Positions 1-9,232 of a stretch of 64,000 nucleotides of DNA are shown here, piece by piece. Each line of letters starts with the position of its first letter. Position 1 is the stretch's first letter. The stretch is from positions 95,161 to 159,160 of the forward strand of contig NZ_JAMKMS010000012.1 of the NCBI RefSeq assembly GCF_023634655.1, written 5' to 3'. This stretch comes from Vibrio methylphosphonaticus. GTDB taxonomy: Bacteria > Pseudomonadota > Gammaproteobacteria > Enterobacterales > Vibrionaceae. The translations under genes and the position numbers were made by a program. The notes under the pieces were generated by a model. It saw only the letters and a list, made by a program, of their open reading frames with translations, was not told the origin of the DNA and made no database searches.

Positions 1-61
1 TGACAAAGAAATGATAATTATGTTGGAACATCCCTTAACAAAACCCTTAGGAATCATCTAA

Positions 62-373
62 ATGTCTGAAAATAAAAAATTTGCTATCCGCCTAACGGAA
101 AAGCGCAATGGTTGGTCTGCAGAAATTACTCGCCAAGTAACCTCTCGTAGAACGGTAGTATCTAAGCGTGAGATGGGTTTTGAAAGCGAAGAATTAGCGC
201 AAGCTTGGGCAGAGAAAGAACTACAAGGCTTTATTGCAAGCCAAGCGGAACGTAACGCTCGTAAATCTGAAGCTCGTAAAGAGAAAGAAGCAAAAGAGCA
301 TGCGAAGGAAGCCTTAAAAGCGGTAAAAGCGGCGGCTCGTCAAGATAGCGTTGAGCAAGAAGACGAAGAGTAA
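62..373 (+). CDS. DUF3622 family small basic protein
   Basis: This 103-residue protein resembles the DUF3622 family, common in Vibrio and of unknown function. The first half is a compact beta-rich segment (KFAIRLTEKRNGWSAEI). The second half, from about residue 60, is a highly charged Lys/Glu/Ala helix ending in an acidic tail (EQEDEE). No signal peptide or membrane segment is visible. The ATG follows AGGA at a workable distance, and a strong terminator follows the stop, so it is probably the last or only gene of its unit; upstream is outside the window. The charged tail could favour nucleic acid or ribosome contact, but that is inference only. Confidence 0.85.
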   Translation: MSENKKFAIRLTEKRNGWSAEITRQVTSRRTVVSKREMGFESEELAQAWAEKELQGFIASQAERNARKSEARKEKEAKEHAKEALKAVKAAARQDSVEQEDEE

Positions 374-425
374 TAGTTTCTAGTACTGCTGACGAATTCT
401 GATTCGTTGATAGTAACTAATAAAA

Positions 426-453
426 AACCGCTGCATTGTCAGCGGTTTTTTTT
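426..453 (+). terminator. Rho-independent terminator after the DUF3622 gene
   Basis: An 8-bp perfect stem (AACCGCTG/CAGCGGTT) with a 6-nt loop is followed by a run of T. Confidence 0.9.
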
Positions 454-508
454 GTACGCGTTTTACATGGTTAGGCCATTCTTTCCAAGGACTTAGTTGT
501 CTTTGACC

Positions 509-1171
509 TTAAAACACTTGTGCGTCGAGTTTACTGACCAGCTCCGATGGAAGTTGAAGCTGTTTCGCCAGTTCTTGCAAATAGGCTTTTTCCATAAAGT
601 TTTGCTCATCAACCACGAGCAGACTGGCAAGATAAATTTCTGCTCCTTGCTCTGGAGAATGTGCAAGCTGAGCAATATAGCTAGGATCAAGCGGTTTCGC
701 TATTTCAGCTTGAACTAACGCTTGGACATGGGCATCGGCATGCATTCTTTGTAGTGCTTGGTCAATTTTACCCATTTCGACGTCATCAATGTGCCCATCG
801 GCTTTCGCTGCACCAATCATGGCTTTGAGAACAATCTCTTCATGATTGACATTAGCAAATTCGTTGACGGTTGCGCCTTCTGAGTCAGCGTCGTTCTTTT
901 TGTCCCAATCGTTATAGATCTTAAATGCGAGCGCGCCCAAGGCCGCCGCACTCCCAACACCTAACGCAGTTTTACCCACTTTTTTGGTTTTCTTTGAACC
1001 CATCAGCATACCGAGTAAGCCACCGCCAACAACGCCAGCGCCTAACGCCCCCATGGTTTTTTTGTCACCAATGGCTGAGCTGAGACTTGATGAAGATTGA
1101 GACGCTTTTTGGGTCGCTTTGCTAACGACATCTGATTTGAGTGCTTGATTAAGTAGTGATTTCAAATCCAT
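509..1171 (-). CDS. DUF533 (YebE-like) inner-membrane-associated protein
   Basis: This 220-residue protein resembles the DUF533/YebE family with a TerB-like C-terminal half. Residues about 35-90 are Gly/Ala-rich (GALGAGVVGGGLLGML), like a short membrane hairpin. The rest, from about 100, is helical with conserved acidic residues (AAKADGHIDDVEMGKI) typical of TerB-like domains. I chose the ATG at 1171 because TTGGAG lies 6 nt upstream; an in-frame TTG four codons earlier would sit inside that ribosome site. Enteric YebE is an envelope-stress-induced protein of unknown mechanism; whether this one is regulated the same way is unknown. Confidence 0.82.
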   Translation of the reverse strand: MDLKSLLNQALKSDVVSKATQKASQSSSSLSSAIGDKKTMGALGAGVVGGGLLGMLMGSKKTKKVGKTALGVGSAAALGALAFKIYNDWDKKNDADSEGATVNEFANVNHEEIVLKAMIGAAKADGHIDDVEMGKIDQALQRMHADAHVQALVQAEIAKPLDPSYIAQLAHSPEQGAEIYLASLLVVDEQNFMEKAYLQELAKQLQLPSELVSKLDAQVF

Positions 1172-1215
1172 CGTATTCTCCAAAATGTGGTAGTCGAACT
1201 TAGGTTGTCGAACAG

Positions 1216-1250
1216 TTAGTGCTTAGTGCTTAGTATTTAAAACTAAATAC
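1216..1250. repeat. Short tandem repeats and an inverted repeat upstream of the DUF533 gene
   Basis: Two exact copies of TTAGTGC and one variant (TTAGTAT) run in tandem from 1216 to 1236. The last overlaps a perfect 7-bp inverted repeat (GTATTTA, 4-nt spacer, TAAATAC) at 1233-1250. It lies in the promoter region of the minus-strand gene, so it could be a regulator site; no known regulator is recognised. Confidence 0.5.
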
Positions 1251-1326
1251 GATGAGCACGTCATATTGTTGATGGTAATGGACTGAATCTGAACTGAGGA
1301 TGAAGATTGGATTGCAGGTGCGAATT

Positions 1327-1353
1327 AAAAAGGCAGCCAATAGGCTGCCTTTT
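1327..1353 (-). terminator. Terminator downstream of proS
   Basis: An 11-bp perfect stem (AAAAGGCAGCC/GGCTGCCTTTT) with a 4-nt loop. Read on the minus strand it ends in a T-run, placing it about 60 nt after the proS stop. Confidence 0.9.
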
Positions 1354-1411
1354 ATGACCGAGGTCGTATCAATTATGATGGTCAATTACGATCATCAATG
1401 CTGATATAATG

Positions 1412-3127
1412 TTACGCTAATTGCGCTTTGATATGCTCAATGATGTCCGTCATCGCAATCGGTGTTTTTTCGCCGTTGCGACGGTTCTTATATTCGAAGT
1501 TGCCTTCGTCCATGCTACGGTCACCAATCACGATAGTGTGAGGGATGCCCACTAGCTCGATATCTTTAAACATGACGCCAGGACGCTCTTTACGGTCATC
1601 GAATAGTACTTCAACACCCATAGCCGTTAATTCAGCGTATAGTTTCTCAGCCGCTTCCTTCACGCGCTCTGACTTGTGCATGTTCATTGGTACAATAGCA
1701 ACCTGGAAAGGGGCAAGTGCATCTGGCCAAACAATGCCAAATTTATCGTGGTTTTGCTCGATAGCCGACGCAACAACACGTGAAACACCAATACCGTAAC
1801 AACCCATTTCTAGGATTACGCTCTTACCATCAGGACCAAGCACATTACAGTTCATTGCTTTAGAGTAAGTGTTCCCTAGTTGGAAGATGTGACCAACTTC
1901 GATACCGCGCTTAAGCTGGATAGTACCTTGACCACAAGGGCTTAGGTCGCCTTCAACGACGTTACGTAGGTCTTCAACTTGAGCCAATTCAACATCGCGA
2001 CCCCAGTTAATACCGAAGTAGTGTTTACCGTCTACGTTTGCGCCAGCGCCGAAGTCGCTCATGACAGCAACAGAGCGGTCAACGATGAATGGTAGCTCTA
2101 AGCCAACAGGGCCAAGTGAACCCGGACCAGCACCAACAAGTGCACGAATTGCAGCTTCATCAGCCATTTCTAGTGGGGAAGCAACCTGTGGAAGGTTTTC
2201 AGCTTTCACTTCGTTAAGTTCGTGATCACCACGGATGATAAGCGCGATGATGTCGGCATCAACGTCGTCAGAAGCTTTAACAAACAGAGTCTTAACTGTC
2301 TTTTCAATAGCAAGACCGTGTTGCTCTACTAGCTCTGCGATTGTTTTTGCGTTTGGTGTATCAACCAGTTCCATCTCTTGAGTTGGCGCAGCCGCTTCAG
2401 CTGTTGGAGCAAGCGCTTCCGCTTTTTCGATGTTCGCTGCGTAATCCGATTCAGAAGAGAAGGCAATGAGGTCTTCGCCGCTTTCAGCAAGAACGTGGAA
2501 CTCTTGAGAGCCACTGCCGCCGATTGCGCCAGAGTCTGCCAGTACTGGACGGTACTCAAGACCCATGCGGTCGAACGCTTTACAGTAAGCATCGTGCATC
2601 GCTTGGTAAGACTGCTCTAGACCGTCTTTGTCGATATCAAAGCTGTACGCATCCATCATTGAGAATTCACGTGCACGCATGACGCCAAAACGAGGGCGGC
2701 GTTCATCGCGGAATTTAGTCTGAATTTGGTACAGGTTTAGAGGAAGCTGCTTGTAAGAGCTAATCTCGTTGCGTACCAGGCTTGTGACGACTTCTTCCGC
2801 CGTTGGACTAAGAACGAACGGACGAGAATGGCGGTCGGTGAAACGCAGTAATTCCGGGCCCATTTTCTCGCTGCGACCAGTCTCTTCCCAAAGCTCAAAC
2901 GGTTGAACGACGGGCATCAAGATTTCAACGGCACCGGCATTATCGATCTCTTGGCGAACGATATTTTCTACTTTACGCAGTACACGTAGACCAGTAGGTA
3001 GCCAAGTATATAAACCTGAAGCTAGCTTACGGATCATACCTGCACGTAGCATCAGCTGGTGGCTGATAACTTCTGCGTCGTTTGGAGTTTCTTTCAAAGT
3101 GGAAAGAAGGTAGTTACTGGTACGCAT
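1412..3127 (-). CDS. proS: Prolyl-tRNA synthetase
   Basis: Charges tRNA-Pro with proline in the cytosol. At 571 residues it has the length of the bacterial-type class II enzyme. Motif 2 is around [17 protein letters not shown], and motif 3 is in the C-terminal half of the catalytic core. Between motifs 2 and 3, about residues 224-407, is the INS editing insertion that removes mischarged alanine ([12 protein letters not shown] region). A C-terminal anticodon-binding domain follows (QVAIVPMNM onward). It starts at an ATG with a plausible sigma-70 promoter just upstream and its own terminator, so it looks monocistronic. Confidence 0.98.
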   Translation of the reverse strand: MRTSNYLLSTLKETPNDAEVISHQLMLRAGMIRKLASGLYTWLPTGLRVLRKVENIVRQEIDNAGAVEILMPVVQPFELWEETGRSEKMGPELLRFTDRHSRPFVLSPTAEEVVTSLVRNEISSYKQLPLNLYQIQTKFRDERRPRFGVMRAREFSMMDAYSFDIDKDGLEQSYQAMHDAYCKAFDRMGLEYRPVLADSGAIGGSGSQEFHVLAESGEDLIAFSSESDYAANIEKAEALAPTAEAAAPTQEMELVDTPNAKTIAELVEQHGLAIEKTVKTLFVKASDDVDADIIALIIRGDHELNEVKAENLPQVASPLEMADEAAIRALVGAGPGSLGPVGLELPFIVDRSVAVMSDFGAGANVDGKHYFGINWGRDVELAQVEDLRNVVEGDLSPCGQGTIQLKRGIEVGHIFQLGNTYSKAMNCNVLGPDGKSVILEMGCYGIGVSRVVASAIEQNHDKFGIVWPDALAPFQVAIVPMNMHKSERVKEAAEKLYAELTAMGVEVLFDDRKERPGVMFKDIELVGIPHTIVIGDRSMDEGNFEYKNRRNGEKTPIAMTDIIEHIKAQLA

Positions 3128-3150
3128 TCTATGGTATCCGTTTCATCATG

Positions 3151-3179
3151 ATTATAAGAGATTCAAGCCATCGCTTAAA
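3151..3179 (-). promoter_or_regulatory. Probable sigma-70 promoter for proS
   Basis: On the minus strand, TTTAAG is followed after 17 nt by a consensus TATAAT, about 25 nt before the proS start codon. The -35 match is weak. Confidence 0.55.
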
Positions 3180-3217
3180 TCGAGTTAAGCCGACTATGAT
3201 ATCAGCGTATTGCTGTT

Positions 3218-3922
3218 CTACAAAGGTTCAATCGCGGTAACTAATGCCGATTCATCTTTTATTTTGAATTTAATATTCCAGTCGTACAGTTTCACTCCGT
3301 ACTCTTTATTGTCCGGCTTGCCTTTCTTGTATGCAGGTCTTGGATCTTGAGCAAGAACTTGCGATATGACCTGACGTCGGTGGTCGCCATCTTTTCGCTC
3401 GTTAAAGAAAGCGTCGACATTGACTGAAAATTGAACATCAATGAGTTCGGGTTCGTCGGAAGCGTAGCCACCTTGTGCTTGAGGTATTGAATCGGAATAG
3501 GGGATATAGGGTTTGATATCAACAATGGGTGTACCATCAACTAAATCAGCGCTGCCTATATGTATTAAGGTTTGCGCGCCCTGTTGTTCAATGCCCTTTA
3601 ATTCAACTGCAGACATGCCAATGCCATTGGGCCTGAAGGTTGAGCGTGTGGCTAATACCCCCATTCTTTCATTACCACCAAGGCGAGGCGGACGAACCGT
3701 TGGCTTCCAGCCTGCATTGATATTTTGATCAAATAAAAATAGTAACCATAAATGAGAGAACTGTTCGATGCCTTTAACTGCTTCTTGGCAGTTCGCTTGT
3801 CCATGCAGTTTCACGGTAGCCGTAGCCGCAGGTACGAGGCGAGGCTGTCTCGGGACAGCAAACTTCTCTTTATAAGGCGAACTTATAGTGCCGATCGGGT
3901 CAATATGATAAGTCAAAGGCAT
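3218..3922 (-). CDS. trmO: tRNA (t6A37) N6-methyltransferase TrmO
   Basis: Member of the TsaA/TrmO (YaeB) family, which uses SAM to methylate N6 of threonylcarbamoyladenosine-37 in tRNAs reading ACY codons. The 234-residue protein shows the family beta-barrel core, with the motifs SPYKEKFAVPRQP near the N-terminus, RSTFRPNGIGMSAVEL in the middle and DIKPYIPYSDS about residue 150. The ATG at 3922 is preferred over a GTG one codon upstream. It runs in the same direction as proS, but proS probably has its own promoter. It is about 60 nt beyond the proS promoter region and has no obvious terminator. Confidence 0.93.
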   Translation of the reverse strand: MPLTYHIDPIGTISSPYKEKFAVPRQPRLVPAATATVKLHGQANCQEAVKGIEQFSHLWLLFLFDQNINAGWKPTVRPPRLGGNERMGVLATRSTFRPNGIGMSAVELKGIEQQGAQTLIHIGSADLVDGTPIVDIKPYIPYSDSIPQAQGGYASDEPELIDVQFSVNVDAFFNERKDGDHRRQVISQVLAQDPRPAYKKGKPDNKEYGVKLYDWNIKFKIKDESALVTAIEPL

Positions 3923-4262
3923 CACTTTAGGTCACAAAATTAGACATTGATCATTTCAGATGTGCTTAGGGTTTTCAATAGGGGAGGGAAAGGTAAATTT
4001 GACCTATAACACATTGGTGTTTTGACCAAAAAATATATTTGTCATAAGAATGTTATTTTTTAATCTATACAAATGTTAGTATATATGTTTGATTAACATT
4101 GCATGAGTTGGTTAAAAATCGCCCTTTTTTACATTTAGCAACATATTGGGCTTTTAATTGTGCTTTTGGTCACGTACCCTTCGCCTGCTTTTTACAAAGT
4201 TGTCAGAAAAGGACGATAGCTTTGTTAAATAGCCAGGACAATATAATAAAAGGAGGGGACAG
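3923..4262. other. Non-coding gap between trmO and the AbgT-family gene
   Basis: About 340 bp of AT-rich sequence separating divergent genes. It contains A/T tracts around 4025-4100 and an in-phase T-rich stretch before the transporter gene. I recognise no operator, RNA or open reading frame. It should hold promoters for both flanking genes. Confidence 0.6.
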
Positions 4263-5849
4263 ATGAGTTCATCTGCCGCAATGAAACACAACAAACCGAA
4301 AAAGCCGATATTTACCCGTTTTTTAGACGGAGTTGAATACTTGGGGAACTTATTACCCCACCCAATTACACTATTTGCTATATTCTGTGTTGCCATCTTA
4401 GTCATGTCTGGTATTGCCGGTTACTTTGACGTTGCTGTTGTCGACCCTCGTCCAGAAGGCGCTGCAGGTCGTGCTGCTGATGGGATGATTAAAGTTGTAA
4501 GCTTATTTAATGCTGAAGGCTTACAGCTGATTGTTACTAACCTAGTAACGAACTTTACTGGTTTTGCTCCACTTGGAACCGTGCTAGTTGCTATGCTTGG
4601 TGTTGCGATTGCTGAACACTCGGGCATGCTGTCTGCTGCAATGCGTGGCCTAGTTATGGGCGCCTCTCAACGTATGGTTACTGTAACGGTAGTCTTTGCG
4701 GGTATTATTTCTAATACCGCTTCAGAGCTTGGCTATGTCGTTTTAATCCCGCTCGCTGCGATGCTATTCCACTCATTAGGACGTCACCCTCTAGCTGGCC
4801 TAGCTGCTGCATTTGCGGGTGTGTCTGGTGGTTACTCTGCAAACCTATTAATTGGTACCGTAGATCCGTTGCTTTCAGGTATTACTGAGACAGCAGCGCA
4901 AATGATTGACCCAACTTATTCCGTAGGCCCAGAGTCAAACTGGTACTTTATGTTTGTGTCTACCTTCTTCATCTCAATTACAGGTGCATTTGTTACCGAG
5001 AAAATTGTTGAGCCGAAATTGGGCAAATACAATGAAGAAGAAGCGGCGGAAGATTTATCCAACGACCGTATGGGTAAACTGTCTGATGTTGAGAAGAAAG
5101 GCCTGAAAATGGCTGGTCTTGCCGTACTAATTGTAAGTGCTGTAATTGCTTCCACGATCGTTCCTGCGAACGGTGTGCTTCGTTCGGCAACGGGAGAAAT
5201 AGCGGGTTCACCTTTCTTGAAGAGTATTGTCGCGTTTATCTTCGTTTTCTTTGCTATTCCAGGTTTTGTCTATGGCAAAGTCACTGGAACGATGAAGAAC
5301 GATCGTGATGTTATCAATGCCATGTCTAAATCTATGTCTTCAATGGGTATGTACATAGTATTGGTGTTCTTTGCAGCCCAGTTTGTTGCTTTCTTTAAGT
5401 GGACTAACTTTGGTCAGGTATTTGCGGTAGGCGGTGCTGATTTCTTACAAACCATCGGTTTGACGGGCCCTGCGTTGTTCTTTGCCTTCATTCTTATGTG
5501 TGGCTTTATCAACCTTATGATTGGTTCTGCATCTGCACAGTGGGCGGTAACTGCACCGATCTTCGTTCCAATGTTAATGTTGGTTGGCTACGCGCCTGAA
5601 ACGATTCAAGCAGCATACCGTATTGGTGATTCGACGACGAATATCATCACACCAATGATGAGTTACTTCGGCCTTATCCTAGCGGTAGCGACACGCTACA
5701 TGAAGAACCTTGGTATTGGTACTTTGATCGCCACGATGCTGCCGTACTCTATCTGCTTCTTAGTAGGCTGGAGTGTACTGTTCTATATTTGGGTATTCGT
5801 ATTTGGCTTACCTGTAGGTCCTGGTGCCGCAACGTACTACACGCCTTAG
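4263..5849 (+). CDS. AbgT-family transporter (p-aminobenzoyl-glutamate/antimetabolite)
   Basis: A 528-residue polytopic inner-membrane protein of the AbgT family, whose members import p-aminobenzoyl-glutamate or export sulfonamides. About ten to twelve hydrophobic segments are visible. Family hallmarks include the N-terminal FLDGVEYLGNLLPHP, SNTASELGYVVLIPLAA in the centre and the C-terminal hairpin region with SASAQWAVTAPIFVPM and GDSTTNIITPMMSYFG. A strong Shine-Dalgarno (AGGAGG, 4251-4256) precedes the ATG by 6 nt. No abgA/abgB hydrolase gene lies beside it, so import of folate fragments versus export cannot be decided from context. A bidirectional terminator ends the gene. Confidence 0.93.
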   Translation: MSSSAAMKHNKPKKPIFTRFLDGVEYLGNLLPHPITLFAIFCVAILVMSGIAGYFDVAVVDPRPEGAAGRAADGMIKVVSLFNAEGLQLIVTNLVTNFTGFAPLGTVLVAMLGVAIAEHSGMLSAAMRGLVMGASQRMVTVTVVFAGIISNTASELGYVVLIPLAAMLFHSLGRHPLAGLAAAFAGVSGGYSANLLIGTVDPLLSGITETAAQMIDPTYSVGPESNWYFMFVSTFFISITGAFVTEKIVEPKLGKYNEEEAAEDLSNDRMGKLSDVEKKGLKMAGLAVLIVSAVIASTIVPANGVLRSATGEIAGSPFLKSIVAFIFVFFAIPGFVYGKVTGTMKNDRDVINAMSKSMSSMGMYIVLVFFAAQFVAFFKWTNFGQVFAVGGADFLQTIGLTGPALFFAFILMCGFINLMIGSASAQWAVTAPIFVPMLMLVGYAPETIQAAYRIGDSTTNIITPMMSYFGLILAVATRYMKNLGIGTLIATMLPYSICFLVGWSVLFYIWVFVFGLPVGPGAATYYTP

Positions 5850-5880
5850 TTAATGGTAGATGGTATAACGTTATAAAAAT

Positions 5881-5910
5881 AAAAATGCTCCCAATTGGGA
5901 GCATTTTTTT
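5881..5910. terminator. Bidirectional terminator between the AbgT gene and DUF3461
   Basis: A 12-bp perfect stem (AAAAATGCTCCC/GGGAGCATTTTT) around AATT, flanked by A- and T-runs. It can serve both converging genes. Confidence 0.9.
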
Positions 5911-5921
5911 GTGTGAGGCTG

Positions 5922-6305
5922 TTATTTTAACTTTTCTAAATCGGCTTCAATTTCTGCAATTTTTCCAGAGACCACTTTTTCTAAGTGACGAAGGTCGGAT
6001 AAGATTTTTTGTTTCACATCGATTTCTCCTACCTCAACTGGCTTGGTGATCTTGTTCAGTTCATCAATGACTAAGGTTAAGTTTCGGTTGATCTCTGTGA
6101 CTTCTTTGTAGTTTTGGCTACTGCTATTGACTCGTACGCTCTTAACCTGCCTTGGGTACTTGAACTTAACACTTTTAGCAAACAGCTCGCCTTTCTGCTT
6201 ACGAAAATATATTTTTAACACATCCTTGTGCGCTTCTTGTCGAATTGAGTAACGCTCAATTTGTTTAGGTTCATGAATGCCTAAACTCGTGAGGTTTGGA
6301 TACAT
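5922..6305 (-). CDS. DUF3461 family protein
   Basis: A 127-residue protein of the DUF3461 family, found across Vibrio, Shewanella and Pseudomonas and of unknown function. It starts [10 protein letters not shown] and carries a basic beta-rich core ([27 protein letters not shown]). It ends in a helical, likely coiled-coil region ([23 protein letters not shown]). No signal peptide or membrane segment is seen. It stands alone between two terminator-like hairpins, so it is probably monocistronic. Confidence 0.85.
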   Translation of the reverse strand: MYPNLTSLGIHEPKQIERYSIRQEAHKDVLKIYFRKQKGELFAKSVKFKYPRQVKSVRVNSSSQNYKEVTEINRNLTLVIDELNKITKPVEVGEIDVKQKILSDLRHLEKVVSGKIAEIEADLEKLK

Positions 6306-6437
6306 AGTTTACCTCTTTCATTGTGTGTTCTAAGTACAAATGTAGCAGTCTATTGGTGTGGTAGATAGTTGATAAGTTGCACGATTAAGAAGAAATGTGG
6401 AGGAGATCGCTTAATACTCATTCTGAATGAGTAGAGC

Positions 6438-6468
6438 AAGCTAGGTTCATGATAGAACCTAGCTTTTT
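6438..6468. terminator. Hairpin between glnD and DUF3461
   Basis: An 11-bp perfect stem (AAGCTAGGTTC/GAACCTAGCTT) with a 6-nt loop. The T-run lies on the plus-strand side, although the gene that ends nearby (glnD) is on the minus strand, where the tail is only weakly T-rich. It probably ends glnD transcription but is not a textbook minus-strand terminator. Confidence 0.6.
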
Positions 6469-6486
6469 AGTTTGAGAATGACGCCA

Positions 6487-9111
6487 CTATGCCGATATTT
6501 GTTCTGAAATAGTGTCGTGCAGTTTCTGTTTCAGCGCTTCCTCTTCTTCTTCTGAAAGACGCCCTCCAGTGGCACTGGTTAAAATGAATAAATCCTCGGC
6601 ACGCTCACCAATGGTCGTGATTTTGGCGGCATGGAGGCTCACATCACACTGAGCGAATGTGGCACCTACTTTGGCAAGCAACCCTGGCGCATCAAGTGCA
6701 ACGAGCTCCATTAGTGTTCGTTTCTTACTTTTTGTTGGTAGAAAGTCCACTTTGGTTTTTACGTTGAAATGTTTTAAGTTTCGCGGTGCACGGCGCGCTT
6801 TTATTTTGGTTGCTTTCCCGCTTTCGAGTACTCGAACTAAGTGTTTAATGACAGCTGAGTGGCGGGTGGTGTCGATGGTTTTACTGTGGTGATCTAACAC
6901 CATAAACGTATCGAGAACAAACCCGTCTTTACTGGTCATGATTTGTGCGTCGTGGACATTAAAATTGCGTCTATCGAGCTCGGCAACCACGGTCGCGAAT
7001 AAAGCGGGCTGGTCTTTGCTGTAAACAAACACTTCAGTGCCGCCTCGGGTTGCTTTTTTGCTCATCAGCACCAGCGGTTTAGATGGATTTTCGGAATTTA
7101 AAATGTGTTCACAATGCCAAGCGATCTGTTTGTGAGTATGGCGTAAGAAGTAATCTGCCTTAAATCGTTGCCACAAGACCTCTATTTCACGGGCAGCAAA
7201 GCCTTGCTTTCTTAGTAGCGCAGAGGCGAGTTGTTGGTTGTGACGAATACGGTCTCGTACATCGACGGGGTTTTCAAGACCGCGTCTTAATACGCGCTGG
7301 GTGGAGTGAAACAACTCTGCAAGTAAGGTTCGCTTCCAACTGTTCCAGAGTTCCGGGTTAGTGGCGCAAATGTCGGCGACAGTAAGGCAGACTAGGTATT
7401 CTAAATACTCTTCATCACGAACTTTCTTGGCAAACTCAATGATGACATCTGGATCGTAAATATCACGTCGTTGAGCGGTCACAGACATCAAGAGGTGGTT
7501 TTGTACCAGCCATGAGACGAGTTTCGCTTCTGGCTTTGAAAGCCCATGTTCAATGCAAAATTCGAACGCTTCAACCGCGCCAATTTCAGAGTGATCACCA
7601 CCGCGACCTTTACCAATATCATGAAAAATGGCAGCAAGAATCAGCAGTTCTTTCTTTTGCATCCTTGGATAGACTTCACAGCATATAGGATGTTTAGAAT
7701 AATTTTCTTCCAAACTAAAGGTATGGATGTGGTTGAGTAACCGCACGCTGTGTTCATCGACGGTATAAACATGAAACAGGTCGAACTGCATTTGACCAAC
7801 AATTTGACTCCATTGCGGCAGGTAAGCGGCTAACACCCCTAACTTATGCATTAATCGGAAAGCACGGTGAAGGGCGTTAGGGTGGCGGACAAGATCCATA
7901 AACTTGTCTCGCGCGGCAGGAATTTCATGTAAGAACTTATTTAACCGACGACGGGCAGTACGAAGTTGACGTAAAGTTGCAGGGCTAACGCCTTCGATAC
8001 TCGAATCGTTAGCGATGTGGATAAACATATCCAAGATGGTTTCTGGTCGAGCCTGAAAAAGTGCGGGTTTCCTTGCTTCAATAAGGTGCCCCCGACGTTG
8101 AAAGTCGCTATCGAGGACCTCTGCGGCAACGATTTGTCCTTTGTTGATGATGGCTTGGTCAAAAAGTTTCAACAACATTTTGTTTAGCTCAGCCACCCGT
8201 CTTAAGGTGCGGTAAAACTCTTTCATCATCATCTCTACGGCGATGTTACCTTCACCGGTAAAGCCAAGGCTCTCTGCAACTTGGGCTTGATGACCAAAAG
8301 TGAGTCGATTGTCATAACGTCTGAGCTCAATATGCAAGGCAAAACGCACACGCCATAAGAAATTTTGACACTCAACAAGCTCACGATACTCCGCATCAGT
8401 GAGAAAGCCAAAGCGGCTCATTTCAAATAAAGAGGTAGCGCCAAAGTGGCGACGAGCAACCCAACTTAAGGTATGAATGTCACGGAGGCCGCCAGGCGTA
8501 GACTTGATATCGGGTTCTAAATTGTAAGTGGTATCGTGATACTTAGAGTGACGGTTTTTTTGTTCGTTAATTTTTGCTCGGTAAAAGTCTTCTGATGTCC
8601 AAAATGTGTCGGAATCCACAACACTTTTCAATTGTGAGAACGTATCCTCACTCCCACATAGCAATCTTGCTTCTTGTAGGTTTGTTGCGACGGTAAGATC
8701 GGATTGCCCTATTTCGACGCACTCTGCCACCGTTCGAACCGCATGACCGACCTCTAAGCGGAGGTCCCATAACAAAGTAATGAATTCACTGACAATGGTT
8801 TCTAGCGCGGGGGTGAGCTTATTACGCGAGACAAATAGAATATCGATATCGGAAAGTGGATGGAGTTCACCTCTGCCATAACCGCCGACAGCGACCAATG
8901 CGAGGTTGGTCTGATTATTAAGGCCGCTGTGCTGCCAAAGTCGGTTGAGCAGTAAATCAATGTAGTCTGAACGACCAAGAATCAGATCCGCGATGGGATG
9001 GTGATTCAAAAATTCGTGCTTTTGATGGTCGGAAAAGGTATCCAACTGGGTTTTGAGTTCTTCAACCGTCAGCTGTTCATCGCTGAGTGTCGTGGGAGTC
9101 TGAAAAGTCAT
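6487..9111 (-). CDS. glnD: PII uridylyltransferase/uridylyl-removing enzyme GlnD
   Basis: Primary nitrogen sensor: it uridylylates PII (GlnB) when glutamine is low and removes UMP when glutamine is high. The 874-residue product has an N-terminal nucleotidyltransferase domain (GGYGRGELHPLSDID, residues 76-90), then a middle HD hydrolase domain (HDIGKGRGGDHSE). Two C-terminal ACT domains bind glutamine (EVFVYSKDQPALFATVV and LVALDAPGLLAKVGATF). The frame stays open to 9192, but those extra codons run into the map terminator at 9177-9209, so the ATG at 9111 is the credible start. It is transcribed in the same direction as map but separated from it by that terminator. Confidence 0.97.
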   Translation of the reverse strand: MTFQTPTTLSDEQLTVEELKTQLDTFSDHQKHEFLNHHPIADLILGRSDYIDLLLNRLWQHSGLNNQTNLALVAVGGYGRGELHPLSDIDILFVSRNKLTPALETIVSEFITLLWDLRLEVGHAVRTVAECVEIGQSDLTVATNLQEARLLCGSEDTFSQLKSVVDSDTFWTSEDFYRAKINEQKNRHSKYHDTTYNLEPDIKSTPGGLRDIHTLSWVARRHFGATSLFEMSRFGFLTDAEYRELVECQNFLWRVRFALHIELRRYDNRLTFGHQAQVAESLGFTGEGNIAVEMMMKEFYRTLRRVAELNKMLLKLFDQAIINKGQIVAAEVLDSDFQRRGHLIEARKPALFQARPETILDMFIHIANDSSIEGVSPATLRQLRTARRRLNKFLHEIPAARDKFMDLVRHPNALHRAFRLMHKLGVLAAYLPQWSQIVGQMQFDLFHVYTVDEHSVRLLNHIHTFSLEENYSKHPICCEVYPRMQKKELLILAAIFHDIGKGRGGDHSEIGAVEAFEFCIEHGLSKPEAKLVSWLVQNHLLMSVTAQRRDIYDPDVIIEFAKKVRDEEYLEYLVCLTVADICATNPELWNSWKRTLLAELFHSTQRVLRRGLENPVDVRDRIRHNQQLASALLRKQGFAAREIEVLWQRFKADYFLRHTHKQIAWHCEHILNSENPSKPLVLMSKKATRGGTEVFVYSKDQPALFATVVAELDRRNFNVHDAQIMTSKDGFVLDTFMVLDHHSKTIDTTRHSAVIKHLVRVLESGKATKIKARRAPRNLKHFNVKTKVDFLPTKSKKRTLMELVALDAPGLLAKVGATFAQCDVSLHAAKITTIGERAEDLFILTSATGGRLSEEEEEALKQKLHDTISEQISA

Positions 9112-9176
9112 AAAGGGAGCAATCCGTGCAAGCAAAAAGAAAAATCTAACTATGGTTATACCAAAATGGGGAAGAT

Positions 9177-9209
9177 AAAAAAATATCCTCACGTTGTGAG
9201 GATATTTTT
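9177..9209 (-). terminator. Terminator between map and glnD
   Basis: A 12-bp stem (AAATATCCTCAC/GTGAGGATATTT) with a GTT loop. On the minus strand it is followed by seven T, so it ends the map transcript before glnD. Confidence 0.9.
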
Positions 9210-9232
9210 ATAAAGACTGAATGATGGAACAA

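Noticed and set aside
9112..9192. 27-codon N-terminal extension of GlnD
   Set aside because: It would run through the map terminator hairpin and encodes a non-family hydrophobic stretch.
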